From positions 74,365,486-74,429,485 of the forward strand of contig NC_051086.1 of the NCBI RefSeq assembly GCF_004664715.2: 64,000 nt of DNA. Direction: 5' to 3'. The DNA is from Peromyscus leucopus. Its lineage: Eukaryota > Chordata > Mammalia > Rodentia > Cricetidae. Shown piece by piece: positions 1 to 10,433 of the stretch (the stretch's first letter is position 1; each line of letters begins with the position of its first letter). Under the pieces are notes generated by a model. That model saw only the letters and a list, made by a program, of their open reading frames with translations. It was not told the origin of the DNA and did no database searches. The translations under genes and the position numbers were made by a program.

Positions 1-52
1 ATGCATAATATGAGTAGGAATTAGGGAAATGTGAGTCAAAAATACAATGTGA

Positions 53-364
53 GGCTAGGGAGATGGTTCAGTGGCTGAAGTGTTTGACTGATGCCCAGGT
101 GTAAGACTAGAGTTTGGTTTCACTGCAGAAAGCGTGTGAAAGCCGAGCAGGTATGGTGGCAACCTGTAATCTCAGCACTGGAAAAGCAGATACATAAGAT
201 CCCTGGGGCAAGCTGGATAGCTAGACTAGTGTGCTATTGGTGAGCTCTGGATTCAGATACTCTATCTTAATAAATAAGGTGGATTGAGAAAGGCATTCCC
301 TGTCAGCTTCTGGGCCTTTACACACTTGTGTATACACATATGCTTATATGCACATACATGTATC

Positions 365-408
<44 letters not shown>

Positions 409-418
409 CCAGATCCCC
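53..418 (+). mobile_element. B4-type SINE (ID + B1 fusion) with target-site duplications
   Basis: The left part reads like an ID/tRNA-derived head (GGCTAGGGAGATGGTTCAGT) and the middle like a B1-type right part (GGTATGGTGGCAACCTGTAA). A CA-rich tail follows. The 14-bp direct repeat AAAATACAATGTGA lies at 39-52 and again at 419-432, so the insertion is exactly bounded and includes the (AC)n tract. The family name is from memory of the B4/RSINE consensus. Confidence 0.85.
367..404. repeat. (AC)n microsatellite in B4 tail
   Basis: About 19 uninterrupted AC units lie inside the target duplications of the B4, so the tract grew from the SINE tail rather than from older unique DNA. Confidence 0.97.
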
Positions 419-584
419 AAAATACAATGTGATGCCCCTTGACCTATAGCTATTATTAAAATAATATTTTATTTTTTTAATTATACTACTCTTGGCAAAT
501 ATGTGGTGAAATTAGAATCTGTGTGTAGTTAGTAGTTATATAAAGTGGCAGAGCTATTATAGAAAACAGTATGATAATTCTATT

Positions 585-1133
585 TTTTAAAAAAGTTAGA
601 ATTATCATAAGGTCCAATAACTCAACATTTGAGAATATAACCAGAAGAACTAAAAGAAGACTCTTAAGTAAAAAGACATTTGTACACTCATGTTTACAGA
701 AGTACTATTTATGCAGCTATAGGGAGAACCAACCACATGACCATCAAAGGACAAATTAGCAGTGCAATAATGCATCAATAGAATATTACTTTGCTTTAAA
801 AATGAAAGAAGAAGTTCTGATACATGCTACAATGTGGATAAATTGAAAGTCTACTATGCTAAGTGAAATTTATCAGTCTGAACAAGACAAATGCTATAAG
901 ATTTCATTATGTTGAAAGTCCAGTGTTGTCAAATGCATAGAGATGGAAAGTAAAGTGGTATTTGCCAGAGCTGGAGCTGAGGGGGATTGGGAAACATTGT
1001 TCAGTCAGCTTTGTTAGTTGAAAAGAGTTGAGGAAGTGGATGATGGGTGTGAATGTATGGAACTCCATTGTACACCTAAAATAGTCAAGAACAAATACCT
1101 TGTCATGTATATTCTGCCACAATTTTTAAAAGG
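585..1133 (+). mobile_element. Ancient L1 3' end (L1M-type)
   Basis: The order of short matches follows the 3' end of old mammalian L1s: the accession of AGAATATTACTTTGCTTTAA, then TACATGCTACAATGTGGATA, CTATGCTAAGTGAAATTTAT, GGAACTCCATTGTACACCTA and TATTCTGCCACAA. No open frame of useful length remains. It is divergent enough to predate the rodent-specific repeats nearby. Confidence 0.75.
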
Positions 1134-1137
1134 ACCA

Positions 1138-1500
1138 TGCATCTTAGCTTCCTTTCTTGTGATAAAATACTCTGACAAAAGAGAGGGAGGGCTTCTTCTG
1201 GCTCATAGTTCAAAGGTGCAATCTGTCATGCTTGGGAAGTCATGGCAGCGAGAGCCTGAGGCAGCTGGCCACACTGTATCTAAAATCCAGAAGCAGAGAG
1301 CAGTGCAGGCTGCTGCTTGGCCCTCTTTCTCCTCTTACCCAGTCCGGGATCCCAGCCAAGGGAGTGGTAGCACCCACAGTGGGTGGGTCTTCCCACTTCA
1401 GTCAGTGCAATCAAAACAATCCCCACAGACATGCCCAGAGGGCTCTCTCCCAGGTGAGTCAAGATTCTGTCAAGTTGACAGTTCACATTAAACCAGCACA
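1138..1500 (-). mobile_element. MaLR LTR, MT-type (solo)
   Basis: On the minus strand it begins TGTGCTGGTTTAATGTGAAC, continues with a CTGTCAACTTGACAG-like motif and a CCCACTGTGGGTG block, and ends in a TTATCACA...CTAAGATGCA tail. This is the order I remember for MT-type ERVL-MaLR LTRs of rodents. TG...CA ends can be placed at the stated coordinates, but no clean 5-bp duplication is visible. Similar material lies at 21018-22426. Confidence 0.6.
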
Positions 1501-1693
1501 GATGTAAGCAGGAAGCTATGGAGTTTTACATGTTTTCCAATCTTGTTCATTGGAATAATAAATCAGAAAGGTATTTGGGACTGTAATCAAAACCAAGAAC
1601 AAAGAATAGGGTTTTTGTGAAACTTCGATTCTATGATCAAACCCTTTAAAGGCACTTACCAGTAGAGAAGCAGTAAAGGTGGAGGAGTTTTCC

Positions 1694-2076
1694 TGTAATG
1701 GCGGCTGCTCTCAAATCACCACTCAGAGGCTTAATATTATTTGTAAATGCTTGGTCGATTTACTATTATTATTACTATTGCTATTATTTGCAAAAGCTCA
1801 GGCTTGTTATAGATTAGCTCGTACAACTTAAGCCATTTCGATCAAATCTGTGTGCTCCCCCAAGGCTTGTGACTTTTACCTTTATCCCATTTTGTGTGTC
1901 TAACTTGTTTTCCGTCCAGCTAGTGACTACTCTGACTCTCCTCTTCCTCATCCCATCATTCTCAGTTTGGCTTTCCTGCCTAACTTTATCCTTTTCAACT
2001 ATCGGCCAGTCAGCTTGTTTACTAAACCAATCATAGCAACATACATTCACACAGTGTACAGAAGGATTATTCAACA
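1694..2076 (-). mobile_element. Solo ERV LTR, cricetid-type (same superfamily as 8778-9165)
   Basis: The minus strand starts TGTTGAATAATCC, has a GATTGGTTTAGTAAACAAGC block near its start, and later AGCCTCTGAGTGGTGATTTG. These align in order with the LTR at 8778-9165, which has ACTGATTGGTCC and AGTCTCTGTGTTTACTTGATT. TG...CA ends fit, but target duplications have decayed. A TA-rich patch at 1762-1790 looks like local expansion. Confidence 0.55.
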
Positions 2077-2148
2077 GCAAAGTGGTTATACATGGAACAG
2101 TCTGCTGGAATCTCAGTGGTTCATTATAATGAAAAAACTTCACTCATA

Positions 2149-2342
2149 GCTAGGTGTGGTGTAACACACATTTATTCTCAACAGATGAAGGTGGATCTCT
2201 GTGAGTTCAAGGCCAGCTGGGTCTACCTAGTGAGCTCTAGGACAGCCAGGGCTACATTGAGAGAGTCTGTCTTAAAGAAAATGAAAAAGAAACAAGCAAG
2301 CAAACAAAACAAAAAATCAAATACACACACATGGACACACCA
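2149..2342 (+). mobile_element. Old B1 SINE
   Basis: It reads AGCTAGGTGTGGTG at the start, then GTGGATCTCTGTGAGTTCAA, GGCCAGCTGGGTCTACCTAG and GCCAGGGCTACATTGAGAGA, followed by an A-rich AAAC/AAAG tail. Divergence is moderate. Confidence 0.8.
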
Positions 2343-4955
2343 AACAAACTAACAAACACTTAACAATTATGCTATACGCTGAGCACAGGTTTGTGGAGGG
2401 CCTCTGCTCCATCTACACAGTCTCAGAGGGACCCTGATTGATGAGGGCTACATCCTCTTTGGGTGATGGTTTCTCCCCCTCTCATTGTGGCTTCTAAGGT
2501 GTTTAAAATAGGGGAAGAGAATGCAAAAAAATAAGTGACTGCTTTAAAATGCTAGGCTGAGAGTAACGTGCATTTGCCCCATGTCAGCTAAAATTACGTG
2601 TTAAATTGTTACCAAGTAGCAGGGTGGTCAGAGCATCCTCATACTCTATTCAGACCGGACATGAAGCTTTTCTGTTGCTTCTGTTTCCTTCAGAGTTTGG
2701 CAGCAGTGAGCTGTAGTCACAGGTCGCTGGGAGCTACAGCAGATGGTGCCCTCTAGTGTCAGGCCATTGTGCAGGTCAGGAGTGTTGGGTTCTTAGTCCC
2801 TCAAGCCTTGCAGCTCTTGTGCGACCTGGAGAGTCTTTCCACCTTAGGTGTCTGAGATTCTTAGCCCTAAAGACTTGACATCTCTCTGGAAAGCTCCCTT
2901 CCAACAACCAGGACCTAAAGTTTCTCCTCTCTGGCCATCAGTGCTGTTCTGGTGCCTCTGCCAGGAGTGCCGATCCGGGGACTCTGCTGCTTCTTTGTGT
3001 CACAAGCTCAGCTCACAATACTAAAGCCAGGATTTAAAAGACCTTGAGAGAAAGAAGCCTTTTGTTGTAATTTTGAAACACTGGGAGCAGCAGCATGGGA
3101 GATACACCATGTGAGCCTGAGGAGTCTGCTTCTATAGCTAGAGAAAGAGTGTATAGGCCAATGACAACTTTATCTGTTTAACCACAGCCGTGAAGATCTG
3201 AGTTTGGACCAATCACAGCAGTGCCTGTACTAGGCTAATGGAGGAAGTGCTTTCCCCTACCCCTAGCATAGGTGGAAATGACTTCATGGCCATCTAGAGT
3301 TAACTGAGGATTGTAAAAAGTGGAGCTCATGCTCGTCTATGTTTTTAGCAGCCAGGGCAACAGCTGCATCTTCAGGAGGTAGGGCAATCAGCTGATAATG
3401 TATAGTTTTCTCAAGGTGCCTATGGGGTGTTCAAGAGGGTTAATGCTGGCATATATTTCAGCCAGGGCAGCAAGGGAGAGGCCAGAAGCTGCCACTTTGG
3501 GAGTCAAGTTGCTCTGTGTCAATCATCTTTATTTATTTTCCAAAAATGACCATAACATGAGATCACTGAAATTAAAAATTATTAGTGCCAATAGTGATTT
3601 TAACAGTGCTTACCCATGCCTGGTGCCTCATGGAGAGCAATGCCAGTTTAACTGTAGATTTTGCAAGAAGTGTGTTCTTCCTGGATGCTCAGGCAGAGGA
3701 AAATGAAATGGATGTTGGTAATGCATAACATTGTGTCTACCACAGGGAGCATTGCTAAATGCTAGAAATTAATAGAATAACCTAATGTGAGTCACAAACA
3801 TTTACAAATAATTAAACCAGTAGCAAAGCTATAGTTTATTCCACTTTTAACATTCTGGGAAGTTAATGCCAATACTTACTAATATTTATTCTCTTTACCC
3901 CCAAATATCAGGGCTCCCAATCAAACAAGGGTAGAAGGAAAAACTAAGTGATGGCAAAGTATCAATGTGTTAGCCTCATGTTTTCAGGACATAGTGTAGG
4001 ACTCTTTAATGCTGTCACTTGTATAAGACTGTTCTGTTTCTCAGGGTCTGTGATATCTTTCTTGCACTGATCTGTTCCTGATACATTTCATGTATGGACA
4101 TCACAGAATATAGTGGATAGGTTGCAATAGCAGTTGTATGAGCAATGACAAAATTATGCCTTTCTCAATATAAACTGTAATGCTGAACTGGCCTGTAAAG
4201 GCATTTCTACAGGGAACCGATCTAATAGTCTTTGAGTGTAATTTTCCTGGTTATTTGACTTGATTTAGGGAGAGAGCTTAGAGGGTTGAAGGGATTGAAT
4301 ATTTAGCAAGCTCTTTTTTCTCCCCTGTCTCTTTGAATATCAGTTGTCTCAGCTGGAGTGGAGACACTAGACAGGATGTCATATGAAGATCAGTACCTCT
4401 TTTCCTAAGTAGAACTATCCTGTGTTATTGATTGGAGCAGATTCAGGTGCTTTGGGCACAGACACATCAGTGGAAGAGTTAACATTTTGACAGTAAAATT
4501 AAGGAAGATTACTTACATTTCATCCTGAGTATAAATTCAGGGTTTAGAATATATCCCTTTCAATATTTAAACATATATGGATTTGTTCTAAATTTGTGGT
4601 GCCATGAGCCTATTCTCGAATGATCCATCGTTTATGGAAGTGATTTAACAAAAGCCTGCAAGAGTCATGTAGAGCCCAGGGCCTATGGTACCTTTTGGTC
4701 CTATTGACCCAGGCACCATTTCCATCCCCATGATCAAAGGCAGCTTACCTTTGATGCATTCAGCCAGCTGGTTATGTCCTTCCTACTCATGCCCGCAAGT
4801 TCTTTTCAGGTAGTACTGTGGGTATTCCTTGCTTCTTCCTAACCTGAGTTTTATCTAAATGAACCCTCCCCTGGCTTCAACTTCTAATCCTAACCTCAGA
4901 TCTTTTGTTTTGGGCACTTTGGTTTTTATGTGTTTTGGTTTGTTGTTTATTATTT
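2343..4955. other. Unique sequence, no supported feature
   Basis: I see no recognisable repeat or splice-bounded open frame. The stretch around 2690-3070 is somewhat GC-richer than its surroundings. A 102-codon frame at 3398-3706 (+) has no recognisable domain and is treated as chance. Confidence 0.5.
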
Positions 4956-4959
4956 CTTT

Positions 4960-5140
4960 ACTAAAGATTTATTTTTGTTTTTAATTATGTGTAAACATGT
5001 GTGTGTCTGTGTGTGGCTTTGTACACATGTGACTTCAGGTGCCCTGGGAGTCCAGAAGAGGATGTCACATTCTCCTGGACTCCTGGATGTCCTGGGTCCT
5101 CTGCAAGAACAGGATGTGCTGTGCTCTTAACTGCTACTAT
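4960..5140 (-). mobile_element. B3/B2-type SINE, divergent
   Basis: On the plus strand it shows a T-rich tail complement (TTTCTTTACTAAAGATTTAT), a TGTGTGTCTGTGTG patch, then TGGGAGTCCAGAAGAGGATG and GGTCCTCTGCAAGAACAG, which correspond to the minus-strand B3 body. The tRNA-like head at 5110-5138 is eroded. Confidence 0.7.
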
Positions 5141-5207
5141 GTTTTCCGTGTGCTTTATTAATGTTTTACTTTCAGTCAATTGGCAAAAGATTTCAGGGTG
5201 TGTGTGA

Positions 5208-5512
5208 TGTAGTGGGTAGCTGTTCCAGCTTTGACCTGGAAGTACTACCCCCATTGAGGCTTCGGTAACTGTCACGTCTAGAAGGCGGAGCTGAGAAAGG
5301 AGCCCCGAAGACCCGAGATACTGGATGCTGGCTCCTTTTAGTTCCTGGATCCTGGACGCTGGAGGTAGACTGAGCAGAGTTCTCCAGAGAACACCACTGG
5401 ACTGCGCTTCACCTTTCCCAGACCCTGTAACCTATGCCTCCACTTGTAAGTTACCCCACAAAATAAACCTCCCTTTTAACTACGTGGAATTGTTTTAATA
5501 TTTCTACCAATA
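5208..5512 (+). mobile_element. Solo ERV LTR, older copy of the 21203 family
   Basis: It starts TGTAGTGGGTAGCTGTTCCA and ends near TTCTACCAATA. It aligns along its full length with the LTR at 21203-21521: the CCCCCATTGAGG block, ACTGTCACG, the TCCAGAGAACACCACTGGAC block, AATAAA near the 3' side and TTTTAACTACGTGGA. It is clearly more diverged than the 21203 copy. No convincing target duplication is visible. It gives an independent reference for the family's LTR boundaries. Confidence 0.75.
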
Positions 5513-5709
5513 GTGCATGCTTTTGCTTCTTCTCCCACTCCCTTGGAAAGTTTTTTTTTCATCCTCTACTTTGACATTTTAGGAATCAGCAGTGCCAAGC
5601 ACTTACTGTGGATAATATATAGTAACATCTTCAAGCTTTAACTGCTTCCCAAAGAGGGTATTTGGAAGGTAGTTTAATACTTGTATCTAGACGTCACTAG
5701 CTCTTATTA

Positions 5710-5973
5710 ATGGGTCTGTTGATATGATGCTTGCCACACAGGCATGAAGACCTGAGTTATACCCCCTCAAAAAAAAAAAAACCCAGGCAAAAAAAGTCAG
5801 GCATGGTAGTGTATACCTGTAATCCCAGTGCTGGGGTGGGCATGTGGGAAGTGGAGACAGAAAGATGGCTAGGACTTGCTGGCCTGTCAGTCTAGCTGAA
5901 TCAGTGAGAAGCCATGTTTAAAAAATAAGGTGTGGAGTGGTTGAAGAAAGCATCCTAAACCCCTGTCCTCTAC
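5710..5973 (+). mobile_element. B4-type SINE, body
   Basis: The ID-like head (GATGCTTGCCACACAGGCAT) is followed by an internal A-run, a B1-like middle (CAGGCATGGTAGTGTATACC) and the typical B4 distal part (AAAATAAGGTGTGGAGTGG). It passes directly into the tandem repeat that follows. Confidence 0.75.
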
Positions 5974-6350
5974 ATGGGTGCATACACATGTGCACATGCA
6001 CACATATCCACACAAACACATGGGTGCATACACATGTGCACATGCACACATATTCACACAAACACATGGGTGCATACACATGTGCACATGCACACATATC
6101 CACACAAACACATAGGTGCATATACACACATGTGCACATGCACACATATCCACACAAACACATGGGCACATACACATACATGTGCACATGCACACATATC
6201 CACACAAACACACAGGTGCATACACACACGTGCACATGCACACATATCCACACAAACACATGGGTGCATACACACACGTGCACATGCACACATATCCACA
6301 CAAACACATGGGTGCATACACACACGTGCACATGCACACATATCCATATG
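5974..6350. repeat. Minisatellite, 46-50 bp unit, about 8 copies, from a B4 tail
   Basis: The motif TGCACATGCACACATAT recurs at 5991, 6037, 6083, 6133, 6183, 6231, 6279 and 6327, giving periods of 46, 46, 50, 50, 48, 48 and 48. Length changes are always even, as expected from CA/TA slippage inside each unit. Long open frames on both strands are by-products of a stop-poor repeat. Confidence 0.93.
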
Positions 6351-6610
6351 AACATATGTACATATACACAAAAGGAAAACATTCTCTGGGTGAATTTGAG
6401 GACAGAAGCATTCAAAGGCTTACTAACTGCACATGTAAACCGTTAGTTTTTCCTGAAGATAATGAAAAAAGACTACTTTTATAAAAAAATATTAAACAAC
6501 TAAAAATTATACTTGGCTCCCATTATCAAGAAGAGACTTATACCTCATTCATCAATTAGATTAAATGGTAAAGATTTGAAAATATTTCCTTCAAGAATAT
6601 TCTTAAATTT

Positions 6611-7380
6611 GACTCCCAGCACTCCACCCGGGGCCTAGCCGTGGATGTCTGCATCCAGATTCCTCAGTCCTTGGATGGGGTTTCTGGCACAACTATTAGG
6701 GTATTTGGCCATCCCATCACCAGAGTAGGTCAGTCCCGGCTGTCTTTCGACCATTGCCAGCAGTCTTTTGTGGGGGTATCTTTGTAGATTTCTGTGGGCC
6801 TCTTTAGCTCTTTGTTTCTTTTTTTTTCTCATGTGGTCTTCATTTATCATGGTCTCCTATTCCTTGTTCTCCCTCTCTTTTCTTGATCCACCTAGGATCT
6901 CCCGCTCTCTTTCCCTCGACCCTCACCCTGGTTTATATGAGCGAGAATTGTTGAAACCAAGGTTGGATAAAGCACAGGGACAAATAACCAAACAAATGGA
7001 AACACATGAACTATGAACCAAAGGCTGAGGGTCCCCCAACTGGATCAGGCCCTCTGAATAGGTGAGACAGTCGATTGGCTTGATCAGTTTGGGAGGCAAC
7101 TAGGCAGTGGTACCAGGTCCTGGGTTCGTTGCATGAGTTAGCTGTTTGAAACCTGGGACTTATGCAGGGACGCTTGGCTCAGTCTGGGAGGAGGGGACTG
7201 GACCTGCCTGGACTGAGTCTATCAGGTAGATCCCAGTCCTCGGGGGAGACCTTGATCTAGAGGAGGTGGGAATGGGGGGTGGGCTGGGGGGAAGGGGAGG
7301 GGGGCAGGAAGGGAGAGAACAAGGGAATCTGTGGCTATTATGTAGAACTGAATAGTATTATAAAATAAAAAAAAATAAAA
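6611..7380 (+). mobile_element. Young L1 3' end with 5' inversion, cut by assembly gap
   Basis: 6927-7380 is plus-strand L1 3' UTR (from GTTTATATGAGCGAGAATTG) ending in an A-rich tail. 6611-6926 is the preceding part of the same L1 in reverse orientation: its minus strand reads GACTGCTGGCAATGGTCGAA and ends GTGGAGTGCTGGGAGTC, matching 42790-42965 (+). This is the layout of twin priming. About 20-25 bp are missing between the two parts. The right target duplication would lie in the N gap. Confidence 0.85.
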
Positions 7381-7880
7381 NNNNNNNNNNNNNNNNNNNN
7401 NNNNNNNNNNNNNNNNNNNNNNNNNNNNNNNNNNNNNNNNNNNNNNNNNNNNNNNNNNNNNNNNNNNNNNNNNNNNNNNNNNNNNNNNNNNNNNNNNNNN
7501 NNNNNNNNNNNNNNNNNNNNNNNNNNNNNNNNNNNNNNNNNNNNNNNNNNNNNNNNNNNNNNNNNNNNNNNNNNNNNNNNNNNNNNNNNNNNNNNNNNNN
7601 NNNNNNNNNNNNNNNNNNNNNNNNNNNNNNNNNNNNNNNNNNNNNNNNNNNNNNNNNNNNNNNNNNNNNNNNNNNNNNNNNNNNNNNNNNNNNNNNNNNN
7701 NNNNNNNNNNNNNNNNNNNNNNNNNNNNNNNNNNNNNNNNNNNNNNNNNNNNNNNNNNNNNNNNNNNNNNNNNNNNNNNNNNNNNNNNNNNNNNNNNNNN
7801 NNNNNNNNNNNNNNNNNNNNNNNNNNNNNNNNNNNNNNNNNNNNNNNNNNNNNNNNNNNNNNNNNNNNNNNNNNNNNNNN
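7381..7880. other. Assembly gap, 500 N
   Basis: There are exactly 500 N, probably a placeholder of arbitrary size. It begins in the A-rich tail of a young L1, a typical place for an assembly to break. Confidence 1.
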
Positions 7881-8771
7881 GCTCAGTTAAGTATGGCCAC
7901 AGAGAGGACCTGGAAGAGGCTCAGGGTAATGCAGTTAATTGTACTCAAGGGTCCTAGAGAAAACAAGCACACCTACCATACAGAGTTTCATGACAAAGAA
8001 GGCAATATGGTGGTCAGGAGCCAGAAGCCTAGAGTGTGATGAGAGACTAGGTGTAGTATTCCCACAGGGCAATATCTCTCTCAGGCACAGAAGTTTTTGA
8101 AGATATCAAACATCATAAATGAAAGTAAAAATATAAATGCAGTATCAAGCATACTAATCTTTCACATTTGTGAAGTGAAGGCCTTGGTCTGATTCTGTGA
8201 CCCTTGTATTTTTTAATTATAGGATTCCACTCTGAGAGTTTCTTTCTGATGAAGTGTTAAGTGTGACAAGAGGAAATTGGGTTTAACATAATATTGGCTA
8301 GCTCCAAAGACTTTGGTAATTAAGAAATCTTCATTATCTTGGCCAGACCTTTTTAGCTAGCTATATTTTGCCTTAATTATGGTAATGATAACAAAGTCAA
8401 TGGACTCACCACCTCTTCATTAGGCACCTCAAAATGTTTTATGCAAGAGCACAGTGATTTCTAAAAGGGTGCTCTCTGCACGGTGAGCCTTAGCATTTGA
8501 TGAAAACATTGGTTAGTAATTCAATATGTGTCATTATGGAATCCTTTATGAAATATGTTGGTTAGTGCTCCCATAATGGCACAGTAAGTTAGTATCTTGG
8601 CATGTTTCCTATTAACCCTTGCAAGGGGTCAAATACAGGTGGTGCATCACTTTTGTATGTGTTCAGGAATCTGTTGGTAATTTTAAAGTGTAGAAGGCAT
8701 ACAGTTTTCTCCTGGTGCTGTGGGTCTGTTCACTTTGGACAACTAGAGAGCTATACCCACTATCATAGTTG
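7881..8771. other. Unique sequence, no supported feature
   Basis: No repeat family, tRNA-like box or plausible exon is recognised. Confidence 0.5.
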
Positions 8772-8777
8772 TAACAC

Positions 8778-9165
8778 TGCTGTGGGATAGTCTGTATGTC
8801 AAATTACTCTGATAGGTCAATAAATAAAACACTGATTGGTCCATGGCTAGGCAGGAAATATAGGCGGGACTAAAAGAGAGGAGAAAAGAAAGAACAGAAA
8901 GGCAGAAGGAGTCACTGCCAGCCACCGCCATGACAAACAGCATGTGAAGATGCTGATAAGCCACAAGCCACGTGGCAAGGTATAGATTTATAGAAATGGA
9001 TTAATTTAAGCTATAAGAACAGTTACCAGGAAGCCTGCCACGGCCATACAGTTTGTAAGCAATATAAGTCTCTGTGTTTACTTGATTGGGTCTGAGTGGC
9101 TGTGGGACTAGCGGGTGACAGAGATTTGTCCTGACTGTGGGCAAGGCAGGAAAACTCTAGCTACA
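8778..9165 (+). mobile_element. Solo ERV LTR (class II-like) with 6-bp duplications
   Basis: The element runs from TGCTGTGGGATAG to CTCTAGCTACA and is flanked by TAACAC at 8772-8777 and 9166-9171. TG...CA ends, 388 bp and 6-bp duplications fit a class II (ERVK-like) solo LTR. No primer-binding site or internal region follows. Related minus-strand copies are at 1694-2076 and 44852-45340. The Repbase name is unknown to me. Confidence 0.85.
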
Positions 9166-9528
9166 TAACACAGAATAATTCCATGAGTCCAAATTCCCTG
9201 TGGTTCTCCTCAGTAGTCAAATTTTTACACTCAGCCCCAAACTTGGCAAACATGGATATTTTCTCTGTTTCTATAGTTTTGATTATTTAGAATAACATAT
9301 GATAAAATCATGCAATATGTCATCTTTTCCGACTGAACTTTGATCATTAGCAAGCCTTTTAAGTTTTCCCATGCTATTGTGTGAATTAACAGTTCAGGAC
9401 TTTTCACTGCTGAGTAGCATTCTGGTATGGTGCTTCCTATGATGTCATTGTTCTTGAGTAGAAGGACACCTCAGCTTTGCCCCAGCCTTTGATAGTAAAG
9501 GATAAAGGCCTCTATATACATGCAATTG

Positions 9529-9573
9529 GTGTGTGTGTGTGTGTGTGTGTGTGTGTTGTGTGTGTGTGTGTGT
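9529..9573. repeat. (TG)n microsatellite
   Basis: A TG tract with one TT interruption sits at the tail side of the adjacent minus-strand SINE. Confidence 0.95.
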
Positions 9574-9589
9574 TAGACATGGGTTTTTC

Positions 9590-9757
9590 ATATTCTTCTG
9601 CAATTTTTTTTGTGTGTGAACTCAAAGGTGTAGAGGTCAGAAGACAACCTGAAAGAGTGGGTTCTTGCCTTCCACCATTTGAGTCCTGTTTTTCACACTC
9701 AGGTCTTCAGACTTGGCAATGAGTGTGTCTACCCACTGAGCTGTCTTATCATCCCAA
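9590..9757 (-). mobile_element. tRNA-derived SINE (B3-like), divergent
   Basis: The plus strand shows GAGGTCAGAAGACAACCTGA, CTTGCCTTCCACCATTTGAG and CTACCCACTGAGCTGTCTTA. The last is the reverse complement of an eroded tRNA-like A-box head. It is the same SINE type as 46797-47095 and 55590-55777. Confidence 0.65.
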
Positions 9758-9787
9758 ATTTTTCTTTTTGTTGTTTAAATAATATTT

Positions 9788-9862
9788 TTGATGTTGAGGA
9801 TCACACTTGGGATCTTGTATGTGTTAGGAAGAGCTGTACCACTGAGCTATATGCCCAGTATA
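9788..9862 (-). mobile_element. ID SINE
   Basis: The plus strand reads GAGGATCACACTTGGGATCT and TACCACTGAGCTATATGCCC, the reverse complement of an ID element with its A and B boxes. Confidence 0.75.
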
Positions 9863-10214
9863 GATTTTCATATTTCTGGAGTAATCCCTTATGACAACAA
9901 TCAATGGGCAGTATGGAAAATACTTGCCAAGTATAAGAAACTACCCAACTCTTTTCTGAACTGCTGTACCATGCCGTGTCTCTGCCAGTGAAGGCTGTGA
10001 TTGTCCAGTGCTGTGCTTACTCATGGACACTTCACTTTGTCTTCTATTTTAATATTCACAAAATGAGTCATATTTCTTGACTTGGATCATCTTTTTTTCA
10101 TATGTTAATTTTGCCACTCCACATAACCTCTTTAGTGAAGTGTTTATTCAGCTCTTTGCTTGTGGTTAGATTGAGTTGTTTTCTTACTGTTGAACTTGAA
10201 AATCTCATTTAAAA

Positions 10215-10433
10215 AATATTTGTGTTTTTATTTTGATTTTATATGTATGAGTGTTTGATTGCATGTATGTCTGTGCATGTATGCATGTCTTGTACCAATG
10301 GATGTCAGAAGATGGCTTTGGATCTGAAACTGGAGTTACAGGTGGTTGTGAGCTGCTTTGTGGGAGATGGGAATTGAAAGCAGGTTCTCTGCAAGAGCAG
10401 CCAGACATCTTAACCACTCATCTCTCCAGCCTG
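10215..10433 (-). mobile_element. B3-type SINE
   Basis: The plus strand reads CTGGAGTTACAGGTGGTTGT, GGGAATTGAAAGCAGGTTCT and ends AACCACTCATCTCTCCAGCC, which is the reverse complement of the B3/B2 tRNA-like head. It is inserted into the ancient L1. Confidence 0.85.

Noticed and set aside
1018..1507. 157- and 91-codon plus frames
   Set aside because: They cross from an old L1 3' end into an MT-type LTR; no gene is continuous there.
5202..5518. Target-site duplication around the older LTR copy
   Set aside because: GTGTGA and GTGCAT share only three of six positions; not better than chance.
5887..6484. Six overlapping long frames on both strands (up to 174 codons), Cys- or His/Thr-rich repeats
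   Set aside because: They lie in the 46-50 bp minisatellite, which lacks stop codons on both strands. Units of 46 and 50 bp would shift a real reading frame.
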